Source: an uncultured Anaerovibrio sp.
GTDB taxonomy: Bacteria; Bacillota; Negativicutes; Selenomonadales; Selenomonadaceae
Direction of reading: 5' to 3'
Length of the DNA: 60,493 nt
Assembly (NCBI GenBank): GCA_934203205.1
Contig: CAKPYV010000012.1
Location: 1 to 60,493, forward strand
Each line of letters opens with the position of its first letter. The stretch's first letter is position 1. The notes below the pieces were generated by a model that saw nothing but the letters and a program-made list of their open reading frames with translations, was not told the DNA's origin and made no database searches. Of this stretch, positions 15,726 through 24,992 are shown piece after piece. Position numbers and translations under genes: made by a program.

Positions 15726-17507
15726 TTACCCTTGTTGGCAATACAACACCCAGATTTGCCTATAACTTTCCTCCAGCTCCTGCATATACCCTTTCCCATC
15801 CATTAGCCTGGAATTTCTTACCTGCTCTGGCAACTCCCTATGAAGCCTATTCAACAGCATCCCATTTTTGGCCAACTGTACAGCCTTGCCTGTATACTCC
15901 CGCAGGTTTTCAGCTATCAGCTCCGGCACCCCGGCTGCCGTAAGAATACTTGCCCCATATCGAGACCCATGAGTCTTGCCCCGCAATGTAATCACAGGCA
16001 CACCCATATAAAGCGCATCACAGGTAGTCAGTCCACCATTGTAGGGAGCCGTATCCAGAATAATATCAATATCCCCATATTGAGTCAGATAATCCGGACT
16101 AAAAGGCCTCAGCTCCAACACATCAGGATTCCCGCCCAGCCGTTTGAATCTCTGCCTTACAATCTCCTGCCCAGAAAGAACACTGCATATCTTACATTTA
16201 ATCACCAATTTGGAATTAGGCACAGCCTGCAAAATATTCCGCCACTGCACCAGCATTTCATCTGTTACCTTAGCAAAGCTGTTAAAGCTGCCAAAGGTCA
16301 CATAGCCCCGTTCCATAGCTGGCGCATTATGACCTACAGATTTTATCTCCCTCATAGTTTCCGGCTGATAGCAAAGATGACAATGAGGCAGCCGCAAAGG
16401 CGTTTCGCTAAACCCTCCCTTATCATAAACAGAAGGCATACATATTTCATCTGTAAGAAAATAATCCACCATAGGCAAACCAGTAGTATTGATATAGCCA
16501 ATACCGGATATTTGCACTGGTGCTGGACGACAGGCCATTACTGGCAGACAGTTATTCTGACTATGACCAGACAAATCCACCAAAATATCTATCCGGTCAT
16601 CATGAATCAGCTTGGCAATTTCCTGAGGACTTCGACCATGTACATTCCGCCAATAATCAGCCATTTTCTTGAAACGCTGGGTAATATGATCCTCCCGCCC
16701 AGTAGAATACCCATAAACCGTAAAATCCGTATGATTACCAGACTTCAAGAGAGCCGTAAAAAAATAGGCCGCCGCATGGAGGCGAAAATCAGGGGAAATA
16801 TACCCCACCCTAATAGCATGGGCACTGCGCCGAATCCTTACATCATGAGGAAACCCCACCTGCTTGGGAAACATAGCCCCATACTGTCTATGCTTCTGAG
16901 CCAAGGCCTGAGAACCAGCCTCCCGATAATTGCTGATAAACAACCCCTTGCTAAAATAGCTGGCTGCTGTCATCTCATCCTGTACCATATTGCTAACAGC
17001 AAAAGCCCCCTTGGCAGCCTTTTCCGTTTCCCCTGCCAGCAAGCAGGTATCCGCATAAAAGCTATAGGCCCTGGCCAGCATTTGCCGAGCCTCTCCCTGC
17101 CAATTTTGATTATTAGTAGTAAATCTATAACTGCCAGAAAGTCCCCGGCGAAGGGCCTGCTCATACTGAGCAAAAAGCCTCTCATAAGCCTCCATAGCTA
17201 AGGACAGCTCATACTTAGCTCCATAATACAAGGCCTTGGCAAAGAGAATACGCAAATTGCCATTATCCAGCTTGCCCCCCTGAGAACTGCCCTTGCCCAC
17301 AGCCTGATCCATTTGCTCCAGCCAGCTTTCTGCCTCCTGAAAATCCTGCATATAAACAGAAGCCTCTGCTATCAGGGCCATAGCCACTGGATTTCCCGGA
17401 CTTTCCTCCAGCATCTGTCTGCCACAGGCCCGCATACTGGCTATATCTCCAGCCGCAAAACAACCCTCAGCTGATTTTACCCACTCATTAACAAGCTGCA
17501 ATTCCAT
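15726..17507 (-). CDS. OGT/SPINDLY-like glycosyltransferase (GT41) with degenerate TPR region
   Basis: This 593-residue protein has an N-terminal helical, TPR-like half (about 1-220) and a C-terminal O-GlcNAc-transferase domain. Visible GT41 marks are R-V-G-Y-I-S-P-D-F-R-L-H (catalytic-His region), I-D-I-L-V-D-L-S-G-H, R-P-A-P-V-Q-I-S-G-I-G-Y with M-D-Y-type V-D-Y-F-L-T-D, and L-D-T-A-P-Y-N-G-G-L-T-T. It probably transfers a sugar from a UDP donor to a surface or flagellar protein or glycan; the acceptor is unknown. It lies beside a chemoreceptor and other glycan genes on the same strand. Confidence 0.85.
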   Translation of the reverse strand: MELQLVNEWVKSAEGCFAAGDIASMRACGRQMLEESPGNPVAMALIAEASVYMQDFQEAESWLEQMDQAVGKGSSQGGKLDNGNLRILFAKALYYGAKYELSLAMEAYERLFAQYEQALRRGLSGSYRFTTNNQNWQGEARQMLARAYSFYADTCLLAGETEKAAKGAFAVSNMVQDEMTAASYFSKGLFISNYREAGSQALAQKHRQYGAMFPKQVGFPHDVRIRRSAHAIRVGYISPDFRLHAAAYFFTALLKSGNHTDFTVYGYSTGREDHITQRFKKMADYWRNVHGRSPQEIAKLIHDDRIDILVDLSGHSQNNCLPVMACRPAPVQISGIGYINTTGLPMVDYFLTDEICMPSVYDKGGFSETPLRLPHCHLCYQPETMREIKSVGHNAPAMERGYVTFGSFNSFAKVTDEMLVQWRNILQAVPNSKLVIKCKICSVLSGQEIVRQRFKRLGGNPDVLELRPFSPDYLTQYGDIDIILDTAPYNGGLTTCDALYMGVPVITLRGKTHGSRYGASILTAAGVPELIAENLREYTGKAVQLAKNGMLLNRLHRELPEQVRNSRLMDGKGYMQELEESYRQIWVLYCQQG

Positions 17508-17591
17508 ATATCTACCACCATTCCCCTATATATCATGCCCAGCCCCAACAGCTCCGACCATATTATTTACCTAATTGTAATTAATTATACC

Positions 17592-17630
17592 AAAAAAGGA
17601 TTCAAACAGCCAAATGCCATCTGAATCCTT
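17592..17630 (-). terminator. terminator after the first chemoreceptor gene
   Basis: On the minus strand AAGGATTCA and TGAATCCTT form a 9-bp stem followed by a T-run. It lies just past the stop at 17648. Confidence 0.8.
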
Positions 17631-17647
17631 TTTACTAAACTTCCTGA

Positions 17648-19333
17648 TTAAACTTTAAACCTGCTTGCAGTTTCATTAAGATTCTGAGCAATTTCAGCCA
17701 AGCCGCGGCTGCTGGAAGCAATTTCCTCTGTAGCTGCAGACTGTTCCTCAGTAGCAGCAGAAACCGTCTGAGTGCGGTCAGAAATATTCTTAGCCGCCTC
17801 CTCCACAGTCTGTACAGCAGCCACTACATTGGTAGAAGCCTTGGCAGCTTCCTCAGTGGTACGGGCAATATCCTTAACCTGGCTAGCCACCTCGCCATTA
17901 ATCTTCATGATATTTTCAAAGGCCTCGCCAGAATTTCTCACCACATCGGCACCCTTGGCAGCTTCCTCCGAGCCAGACTTCATAGCAGTTACTGCATCCA
18001 TAGTCTTGGCCTGAATAGTGGTAATCATATTGTTAATCTTGTCCACAGCAGCCAGAGATTCCTCTGCCAGCTTTCTAACTTCCTCAGCTACTACGGCAAA
18101 GCCACGGCCATGCTCCCCAGCTCTAGCTGCCTCAATAGCCGCATTGAGAGCCAGCAAATTGGTCTGGGCGGCAATAGCAGAAACCTGCTCTACAATCTGG
18201 CCGATTTCCTTGGAAGCCTCGCCCAGCTCGTTTACTACATCCGCAGAGCTATCAACCACATCCCGAATCTTATTCATCTGGTCAATAGCCATATTAATGG
18301 AGCGTCCGCCTTCGTTGGCAATATCCATAGCCTTGGCTGCATGGTCATCAGCAACATTGGCATTGCTGGAAATCTCCTGAATGCTGGCAGAAATTTGCTC
18401 TACGGCGGAGCTTACTGTATCCACAGCATTACCCTGCTTGTCACTATGCTCAGCTACCTCAGTAATGGACTGGGCAATGTTCTGAATAACCTGAGCAGAC
18501 TGATCTGCGCTGGCATTCAACTGCTGAGAGGAGGAGGCTACAGTTTCTGCATCCTTAATAATCTCCCGCAACACGGCATTTACCTTCCCCCGCATCTTGA
18601 CCAAGGTATTGGCCAAAAGGCCAAATTCGTCATTGCTATTGATAGTACGGGGCTGCTCCCGGAAATCTCCCTTAGCCAATGTTTCGGCCAAGTTCTCCAT
18701 CCTTTTCAGCATGTTGATGATATAACGGCTCATTTTCATCCCCACAAAACCAGCAAATATGAGTATTACTAAGCAGATACCCAGAAAGGTATATATAGCG
18801 GTCTGAGCCATAGCACTGCCTTCATCAGAATCCTGCTGGGCAGCATCTGTATTGGCCTGCTCCAGCTCCAAAATAGTTCCTACCAACTCATTAAAAGGTT
18901 TTTCTGACTCTGCAGCCAGCTCCATAGCCTTGGCAGTATCATGGCCACGAGATGCAGCCATCATCTGCATCACAATAGAATTATATGACTTCCACTCTGC
19001 GTTAAGCTGCTGTACCTTGTCCTGCATGGTAGACATATCATGATATTTATTCAAATTATCATCAATCTTATTTTTAGTAGAAGCCATCTTGGACTCATAA
19101 TTCTGCATGGTAACAGCATCCTGAGCTATAACATGGTTCAGAGCATAACCGCGATAGTCTGAAATATCTACATCAATTCTAGTCATAATGTTCAACCTTG
19201 GAAGATTATGATCCACTATCTTAGTAGATACGGAATCAATCCTCATAAGCTGCACTGAACCAAATACAGCCATAATAATCATTGCTACTACCATTACGGC
19301 CGAAGTAGCATATAGTTTAGTTTTGACGTTCAT
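17648..19333 (-). CDS. methyl-accepting chemotaxis protein
   Basis: This transmembrane chemoreceptor signals to CheA/CheW. The ATG at 19333 has AAGAAGGAG upstream and gives 561 residues; the longer frame to 19432 has an unlikely leader. It begins with a membrane helix (about residues 7-28), then a four-helix-bundle-type periplasmic sensor, a second helix (about 175-200), a HAMP domain and a long cytoplasmic coiled coil. The conserved tip is N-L-L-A-L-N-A-A-I-E-A-A-R-A-G-E-H-G-R-G-F-A. The ligand cannot be read from the sequence. The gene is monocistronic. Confidence 0.93.
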   Translation of the reverse strand: MNVKTKLYATSAVMVVAMIIMAVFGSVQLMRIDSVSTKIVDHNLPRLNIMTRIDVDISDYRGYALNHVIAQDAVTMQNYESKMASTKNKIDDNLNKYHDMSTMQDKVQQLNAEWKSYNSIVMQMMAASRGHDTAKAMELAAESEKPFNELVGTILELEQANTDAAQQDSDEGSAMAQTAIYTFLGICLVILIFAGFVGMKMSRYIINMLKRMENLAETLAKGDFREQPRTINSNDEFGLLANTLVKMRGKVNAVLREIIKDAETVASSSQQLNASADQSAQVIQNIAQSITEVAEHSDKQGNAVDTVSSAVEQISASIQEISSNANVADDHAAKAMDIANEGGRSINMAIDQMNKIRDVVDSSADVVNELGEASKEIGQIVEQVSAIAAQTNLLALNAAIEAARAGEHGRGFAVVAEEVRKLAEESLAAVDKINNMITTIQAKTMDAVTAMKSGSEEAAKGADVVRNSGEAFENIMKINGEVASQVKDIARTTEEAAKASTNVVAAVQTVEEAAKNISDRTQTVSAATEEQSAATEEIASSSRGLAEIAQNLNETASRFKV

Positions 19334-19524
19334 AAAAACTCCTTCTTTCCTTGAGTTGTTCATTGCAATTATTATAGCATATATTTTTTGCTTTTTCAGT
19401 ATTTTAATTGATTTAACAAAAATATTTTCCAATACTCATTTACCCCCCCTTAATTTATTATGCATAAAGGAAATAAATTAATATCATTTTCAAATATCTA
19501 AATTTCATCAGTCTTTAGTACCAT

Positions 19525-21231
19525 TTATATTTCCGGTTCCAGCTCCCCGCCATATTCAGCCAAAAATCTTTTTTGATATATTTTATAAGCTGGATCAAGG
19601 GGCTTCTCCTTGGGGCAATGAATACACCAGCATCTCTGCTGATGAGGCACTACCACCTTGTAGCCCTGGCGCTGCAAATCCTTACACATGCCGATATCAT
19701 AAAAATGCCAGCCGTCAAAAAGCTGCTCCTGCCAAGGAACATCCACCTGGGTAGCAATCATCAGACCGTCTACAGCTTCCACCTCCAGCCAAGGCTCCGG
19801 TGGCTCCATACAGGCTGTTTCCACAATACACTCCGGCTCACAGGCATGAAGCACCCGGCCATAGCTGCGCATAGCATCCCACCACACGCCAGAAGCTGGC
19901 AGCCGTCTAGCCCCAATAACCCCCAGTGCTCCCACAGAGCTGTCCTGAAAAATCTTCAGCAAATCAAAAACGAAATTCTGATTCACAATCAAGGCATCCT
20001 GATGGACATAAACCTTGTATTTAGCCTTGGTTTTAGCCGCCCCCTGATTATATCCCTGACACATAGAACTGGCTCCTCTGACAGGAATATATTCAGCTTT
20101 CATCCCCTCTGGCAGCTTCAAGGCCTCCAGATATATACGAGCCTCTCTATACAATTCCTCATTGTTGACGCAGGTAATAAAGGCAATAGCCGTACCATCT
20201 GCCACGGAAATATTTTTTCTCATATCCTCATATTTATATGGCGGTAAAGGCTCCCCTGCCAGCCACGCCTGCAGCTGTACCACCTGCTTAGTCAGCTTGC
20301 CATTATCATCCTCCTGGCCCAGCATGGCAACAGACAGCTCCTGCTCATCAGCATAAAGCCTATATAGCTCCTCCACCAGTTCCTGCCAGAAATCCTGCTG
20401 TATCTCCCTTTGCCAAGGAGATAGCTGCCACAACAAATCATTGAGATGAACCACCACTTCCTTAATGAAGCTAGCCAGATAGGCTGGAAAAATCATCTGA
20501 CTCTGGCATAGCTGCCACAGCGCTCCTCTGCTTTCCTCCACCTGAACACCATATTCCAAGCGCCTCAGCAGTCTTGCCAAATCCCCTCTTATCTCAGGGG
20601 TGTACATCCGCTTCAATTCCATAATTTCTGGCATGGATTTAGCTGCCTGCAACAGCCATTTTTCCACTGATAAATCATCCTCAATATCCTCAAAGCCAGC
20701 CAGTTCCAGCCCGGCCAAAAGTTTCTCTGGAGGCTTACTGCCCCATTCTGGCAGGAGATTTACATCCTTGAAAAAGGAGGCAGACATAAGGTTTATCATT
20801 TCGTTACGGGTAAAAATCCGGGAGCAAAGATGATAAAAATGCCCCTCCATGAGATTTTGCATTACCCGCCAATAGCGAATATTTTTAAAGCTCATAAGAA
20901 AATAGCCTGTATCCTTTAGATACAGGCCCAAACCTGTGGCAATATCCTGAGGATTAGCAGCCTGCTCCAAACAGTCCTCACAAATAATATAGTCAAAGGA
21001 CTTTTTGCCCAAGGGCAATTGCTCTGCTAAATAATTGACAAAGCACCATTTTATATGCAAATCCTCATATATTTGAACATCATCCCTATCAGCTGTAACG
21101 CAGTAAATTTCCCCATAGGGATACATTTGCCGCAAGTCCTGCAGATATTCCCTGCTTTCAATTACCAAAATTCTATAGGGCAGCTCTCCTGCTGTTAAGA
21201 AGGCCAGCAAGCCCTTTTGTTCTCTTTCCAT
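19525..21231 (-). CDS. fusion of a methyltransferase-like domain and a GT-A glycosyltransferase domain
   Basis: This 568-residue protein appears to join an N-terminal class I methyltransferase-like part (about 1-190; the SAM glycine motif is replaced by I-L-V-I-E-S-R-E-Y-L, so it may be inactive), a helical linker and a C-terminal glycosyltransferase-like domain from about residue 365. The latter has A-F-I-T-C-V-N-N-E-E-L-Y and V-Y-V-H-Q-D-A-L-I-V (the D-x-D-like position) of the Glyco_tranf_2_5 type. The start at 21231 overlaps the upstream stop as TAATG, so translation is coupled. A longer in-frame extension exists but has no ribosome binding site. Confidence 0.75.
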   Translation of the reverse strand: MEREQKGLLAFLTAGELPYRILVIESREYLQDLRQMYPYGEIYCVTADRDDVQIYEDLHIKWCFVNYLAEQLPLGKKSFDYIICEDCLEQAANPQDIATGLGLYLKDTGYFLMSFKNIRYWRVMQNLMEGHFYHLCSRIFTRNEMINLMSASFFKDVNLLPEWGSKPPEKLLAGLELAGFEDIEDDLSVEKWLLQAAKSMPEIMELKRMYTPEIRGDLARLLRRLEYGVQVEESRGALWQLCQSQMIFPAYLASFIKEVVVHLNDLLWQLSPWQREIQQDFWQELVEELYRLYADEQELSVAMLGQEDDNGKLTKQVVQLQAWLAGEPLPPYKYEDMRKNISVADGTAIAFITCVNNEELYREARIYLEALKLPEGMKAEYIPVRGASSMCQGYNQGAAKTKAKYKVYVHQDALIVNQNFVFDLLKIFQDSSVGALGVIGARRLPASGVWWDAMRSYGRVLHACEPECIVETACMEPPEPWLEVEAVDGLMIATQVDVPWQEQLFDGWHFYDIGMCKDLQRQGYKVVVPHQQRCWCIHCPKEKPLDPAYKIYQKRFLAEYGGELEPEI

Positions 21232-23258
21232 TACTGCTCCTCCTCTGGGTGCCGCAGCAGCCAGCCAGTAATACTTTGCCAAGCCTGCCACTCCTGCCGG
21301 TATTGCATATCCCCATGCTCCATAGGTACTTCCTGAGGGGATGAGGCCAATGTCTGCCATACATTATCCTTGTAATAGCCTATGCTTTCCTCTGTCATCC
21401 AGCTATAGGGTGTTACTACATGATGAATTTTCTCCGTCAAAGGTGGTTTTAGGCTATAGTATTCATGTCCAGCTGGAGCAATCAGCTCCATAATAGTCGG
21501 CAGGATGTTCTGGTGCTCACCCAGCACATTGCCTGCAAACATTTCCGGCTTTAACTGAGGATGATGCATGGAGAAAGAGGTGAGAATCCGCTCCCGTAAC
21601 AGCATATCCTTCCGAGGCAGAATCTCCTTGTCAAAAGGAGCCACTGCTGAGGAATGATCCCCTGTCAAAATAAACAAGCTATCCTTGTCCAGCTTTTTCA
21701 TCCGTGCCACAAAATCCCCCACAGCCTTATCAGCATAAAGGATTCCGGCAAATCGGCGCATATCCATATCCCCAGATTTCAGCTTCCCTAGCGGCAGGTC
21801 AACCGCATCTTTTTCCTCTATACCGTATTTTTCATAGGGAATATTATAAGGGCCGTGATTTGAGGTGGTATAAATAAAGTGAAACTGAGGCTTATCCCCA
21901 GCCTCTGCCTCGATTCTCTTGGCTACTTCTTCCAAATAAATATGGTCGTAAACCCCCAGCCAAGTCTGAGGGGCATCTGGAGGACAAAAATCCGGCCCAC
22001 CGTAGGCATGGGCAAAACCTGCTGCCGGGGCAAAATGCACCAGACTCCCCCAATTCAGACTGCCGCCATACCAAAAGCTGGTTTCATAACCCAGCTTTGC
22101 CAGCTGACCAGCCATAGTAGTAGGCAGCCAAGCCTGGGAAGCATCCCAAATAATCTTATTCTCATTTAGCTCCACATCGCAGTCATAGATGCCCAACAGC
22201 AGACTGCCCAAAGCAGTCTGGGAAATCATACCTGCTGGCTGAAAATTATTAATCACCAGGCTGCCAGCTTCACTGCGAAGCTTCTTGGTATATTTCACCA
22301 CATTCAGCATATTGTAGGTTTCATCATAAAGGCCCTGACAATGGCTTTCCTCCAAAATAAAGAAAATATGCTTTGGCCTGTTGATTTTAGCCCCCTGAGC
22401 GTGGCGCAAAAAGCCTGCCAAAGGATTCTCTTTACCAGTAAATTCCGGCAGTACCGCCTGAATATTTTTCTGAGCGGCCTCATCGGATTGAGCCACAAAT
22501 TCCGGAGCTGGATGCTTCCAGACTATCTTTAAGGCCACCAAATCATCCATAGTAGCCTTGCCTAGGAACACATCGTTTTTTACCTCCTCTGGCACCTCGT
22601 CCCATTCCGGCTTCAAGCGATGGCGGAAAGTTCCGCCAAAGTTAAACCAATAGTAAAGAGCAATGGTAAAAAGAAAAATTCCTGTATTGAGAGCATATTG
22701 ACCAGCAACACTGCCTAATATGGGCAATTCCATAATAGGCAAGGTCAAAAGCCAATAACCAAGGAAATAAATACCTAGGCTATAAATAACTCCTCCTGCC
22801 AACAGCAGAGCACCATGATTTTGATTAAAGAAAATATCCAGCAGATTCTTTTTGTCCGCATTTTTTCCCAGCCACATATTTCTATTGTACACATCATGAA
22901 AATGGTAATAAAACAGCATTTTCCCCACGAAGGCAAAATACAGAATCAGTCCATACAGCACAAAAAGCACCAGCCTTATTTCTCGGCTGATGCCCATATA
23001 TGCCTCTATAAAGCTGGCTGGCAGGGTAACAGCTGCCAAGGTCAGCAAATAAAATCTGGAATTAATATCCATACCCCACCAGAAACCATAGCGGAAGCAG
23101 GTAAATAGCTGAGATTTTTTCCACTCCGATATTTTCTTTGGCCCATCCAGATAGATAAAGATAAATCTAAAGATGGCACACAATATAGGTGGCACCACTG
23201 CCAAACGCAAATCCAGCTGCCAGCCTGCAAAAAAAGCCTCAAAGCCCGGTATAGCCAT
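21231..23258 (-). CDS. LtaS/MdoB-like phosphoglycerol transferase (sulfatase fold)
   Basis: This 675-residue membrane enzyme has about five N-terminal membrane helices (to about residue 215). An extracytoplasmic alkaline-phosphatase/sulfatase fold follows, with F-I-L-E-E-S-H (metal ligand), a Thr in S-Q-T-A-L-G-S-L-L as likely nucleophile, T-T-S-N-H-G-P-Y and L-T-G-D-H-S-S-A. The family transfers glycerol-phosphate from phosphatidylglycerol. In a diderm with no lipoteichoic acid expected, the acceptor is probably a periplasmic or LPS glycan. It is coupled on both sides by TAATG overlaps. Confidence 0.85.
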   Translation of the reverse strand: MAIPGFEAFFAGWQLDLRLAVVPPILCAIFRFIFIYLDGPKKISEWKKSQLFTCFRYGFWWGMDINSRFYLLTLAAVTLPASFIEAYMGISREIRLVLFVLYGLILYFAFVGKMLFYYHFHDVYNRNMWLGKNADKKNLLDIFFNQNHGALLLAGGVIYSLGIYFLGYWLLTLPIMELPILGSVAGQYALNTGIFLFTIALYYWFNFGGTFRHRLKPEWDEVPEEVKNDVFLGKATMDDLVALKIVWKHPAPEFVAQSDEAAQKNIQAVLPEFTGKENPLAGFLRHAQGAKINRPKHIFFILEESHCQGLYDETYNMLNVVKYTKKLRSEAGSLVINNFQPAGMISQTALGSLLLGIYDCDVELNENKIIWDASQAWLPTTMAGQLAKLGYETSFWYGGSLNWGSLVHFAPAAGFAHAYGGPDFCPPDAPQTWLGVYDHIYLEEVAKRIEAEAGDKPQFHFIYTTSNHGPYNIPYEKYGIEEKDAVDLPLGKLKSGDMDMRRFAGILYADKAVGDFVARMKKLDKDSLFILTGDHSSAVAPFDKEILPRKDMLLRERILTSFSMHHPQLKPEMFAGNVLGEHQNILPTIMELIAPAGHEYYSLKPPLTEKIHHVVTPYSWMTEESIGYYKDNVWQTLASSPQEVPMEHGDMQYRQEWQAWQSITGWLLRHPEEEQ

Positions 23259-24181
23259 TATTCAATCTTCCCCGCTTCCAATAATTTCATTTTGCCTGCC
23301 GCCAACAGCAAGCCCATCAACAGCCAATATTCACGCATAATAGAAACCTGCAAAATACTGGATTCCAGCATCCCCTCCAAGTGAATACCAGCCAATATCC
23401 AAATACCAATCATACCGTAGGAAGCTGTGTTCACAGAATGGCTAATGGATTTTTCTGCCTGATACAGCCGCACCAGCCGATAGAGGATATACCCCTGCAG
23501 CAGCAGGAAGGAAAACAATCCCACTGGGCCTGTTTCCAGCAAAATCTTGCTAAAACTGCTCTGATTCCATACCATGTCCAGCGATGTTGGCATACTCCAA
23601 TCACCCCAGGAAACCACGCCATACATAAGCAAGGAAAACACCAGCAAAAATCCTGGCACCGTCTTTTTGGCCAGTACCCCTTCATCCTGCCTGCACATAA
23701 GATAAAAAATCGGCAAAGCCATCAACAGATGGGTGGCATAAAAGGCCGATTGATTGCTGGCCCCAGTAGGAGAAAAATCATCCCAAGCAATAAGCTGATA
23801 GGCCCCCATAGCATCCCCCACAAAAACGGACACAGCAAAGGCCACCAAAATCCAAGCCATACGCCGTCTGGTCTGCAAATAGCCAAGCCCCATAAACAGT
23901 GGGCTGATGCGGTAAACTGTGCCCCAGACCTCCTCCAAACTTTTTGGCACATCTGGTGCCATCAGAGCTGCCACTATCTGCAAAACACAGTAAATGCCCA
24001 CCATCTTAACCAGGCCCTTATCCATATCCGGCAGACTGCCGATACAGATACGCTGGGCAATAACCAGAATAGCCCCCAGGACGATACAAACACTGGTGGC
24101 TGCTATAGATAAATTGGATGTCAGAGCAAAAAGCATCATGACCAGATACATTAATTCATTCCAAATTCCCAAAATATTCAC
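23258..24181 (-). CDS. short O-antigen-ligase/polymerase-like membrane protein
   Basis: This is a 307-residue protein with about nine membrane segments. The segment W-N-Q-S-S-F-S-K-I-L-L-E-T-G-P-V-G resembles the W-zy_C (H-N-x-x-L-x-x-x-x-E-x-G) motif of O-antigen ligases. The family is usually around 400 residues or more. Here the large periplasmic loop before that motif looks shortened, and the His of H-N is replaced. The start is uncertain: GTG at 24181 or the ATG of M-Y-L-V further in. It leads the coupled trio with the LtaS-like and fusion genes. Confidence 0.6.
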   Translation of the reverse strand: MNILGIWNELMYLVMMLFALTSNLSIAATSVCIVLGAILVIAQRICIGSLPDMDKGLVKMVGIYCVLQIVAALMAPDVPKSLEEVWGTVYRISPLFMGLGYLQTRRRMAWILVAFAVSVFVGDAMGAYQLIAWDDFSPTGASNQSAFYATHLLMALPIFYLMCRQDEGVLAKKTVPGFLLVFSLLMYGVVSWGDWSMPTSLDMVWNQSSFSKILLETGPVGLFSFLLLQGYILYRLVRLYQAEKSISHSVNTASYGMIGIWILAGIHLEGMLESSILQVSIMREYWLLMGLLLAAGKMKLLEAGKIE

Positions 24182-24239
24182 TCCATGCCAACATAATTCC
24201 GGTCTGCCCTGCAGGCAGCAACACTAAATCAAAAACTTA

Positions 24240-24692
24240 CTAATCTTCCCAGGTTTCGCCATAAGGGGTTTTGTGAATATGACTTTTCTTCCAGTCAATA
24301 GCAAAATCCACTACCTGCTCCAGCATGGGACTTCTATGATAAGACAGCTTATCCTGTACAAAGGCTGTACCTGTCATTAATTTCTTGGTTTCATAATTGT
24401 ATACCCTGGCCTGTCTATACTGATAGGAACCCTCCACTGTATCAAAATAGGTTCTATAACGATACATAAAGCCCCCATGCAGCTTCACCAGATACAAATC
24501 CAATTCTACCTCGTGGTCGCTAGGCATTTCGATGGAATTTACATCTACATAGTAGCCGGTATTATTTTCATAGTCAATAAAATACCGATCAGCCTTGGCT
24601 TCTAAATGCTGCACAACGGTCAAGCTGAGTCCTAAACAGGCAATTACTGCTGTAAAAAATATTTTTTTCCATCTTCTCTTACATAAATCCAC
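24240..24692 (-). CDS. exported protein of unknown function
   Basis: This is a 150-residue protein with a signal peptide (basic start K-R-R-W-K-K, hydrophobic core to about residue 30, cleavage near E-A-K-A). A mature part rich in Tyr, Asp and beta-prone stretches follows. I do not recognise it. It starts at GTG with AAGGAAG 8 nt upstream. A possible surface-anchored or periplasmic role is only inference from the signal peptide. Confidence 0.65.
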   Translation of the reverse strand: MDLCKRRWKKIFFTAVIACLGLSLTVVQHLEAKADRYFIDYENNTGYYVDVNSIEMPSDHEVELDLYLVKLHGGFMYRYRTYFDTVEGSYQYRQARVYNYETKKLMTGTAFVQDKLSYHRSPMLEQVVDFAIDWKKSHIHKTPYGETWED

Positions 24693-24763
24693 TCAGCAGA
24701 CTTCCTTCCCGGGGTATAAATGTTATATAATGTATATATAGATTATTTTATAATTTATGGTTT

Positions 24764-24958
24764 TTATGATTGAGCAGAGGTTACAATACTTTTAACCATT
24801 CGCTCAAACTTTACTCTTGGCACCATGACAAAATGTCCGCACCCCTGGCATTTCATGCCAATATCAGCCCCAACTCTGGTTACCTGCCAGATATAGCTGC
24901 CACAGGGATGGGACTTCCTCATTTTGACCTGGTCCCCCACGTTGAATTTTAGTGCCAT
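24764..24958 (-). CDS. DUF951 family protein
   Basis: This 64-residue basic protein matches DUF951 along its length: F-N-V-G-D-Q-V-K-M-R-K-S-H-P-C-G, then G-x-D-I-G-M-K-C-Q-G-C-G-H-F-V-M-V-P-R. Three Cys suggest metal or nucleic-acid binding, but the function is unknown. The ATG at 24958 is preferred to one at 24967, because AGGATG is well placed only for the former. Its start is just 34 bp from that of the divergent amidase gene. Confidence 0.85.
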   Translation of the reverse strand: MALKFNVGDQVKMRKSHPCGSYIWQVTRVGADIGMKCQGCGHFVMVPRVKFERMVKSIVTSAQS

Positions 24959-24992
24959 AAAAATCATCCTAACTTATAAAGGAGTTTGTAGT

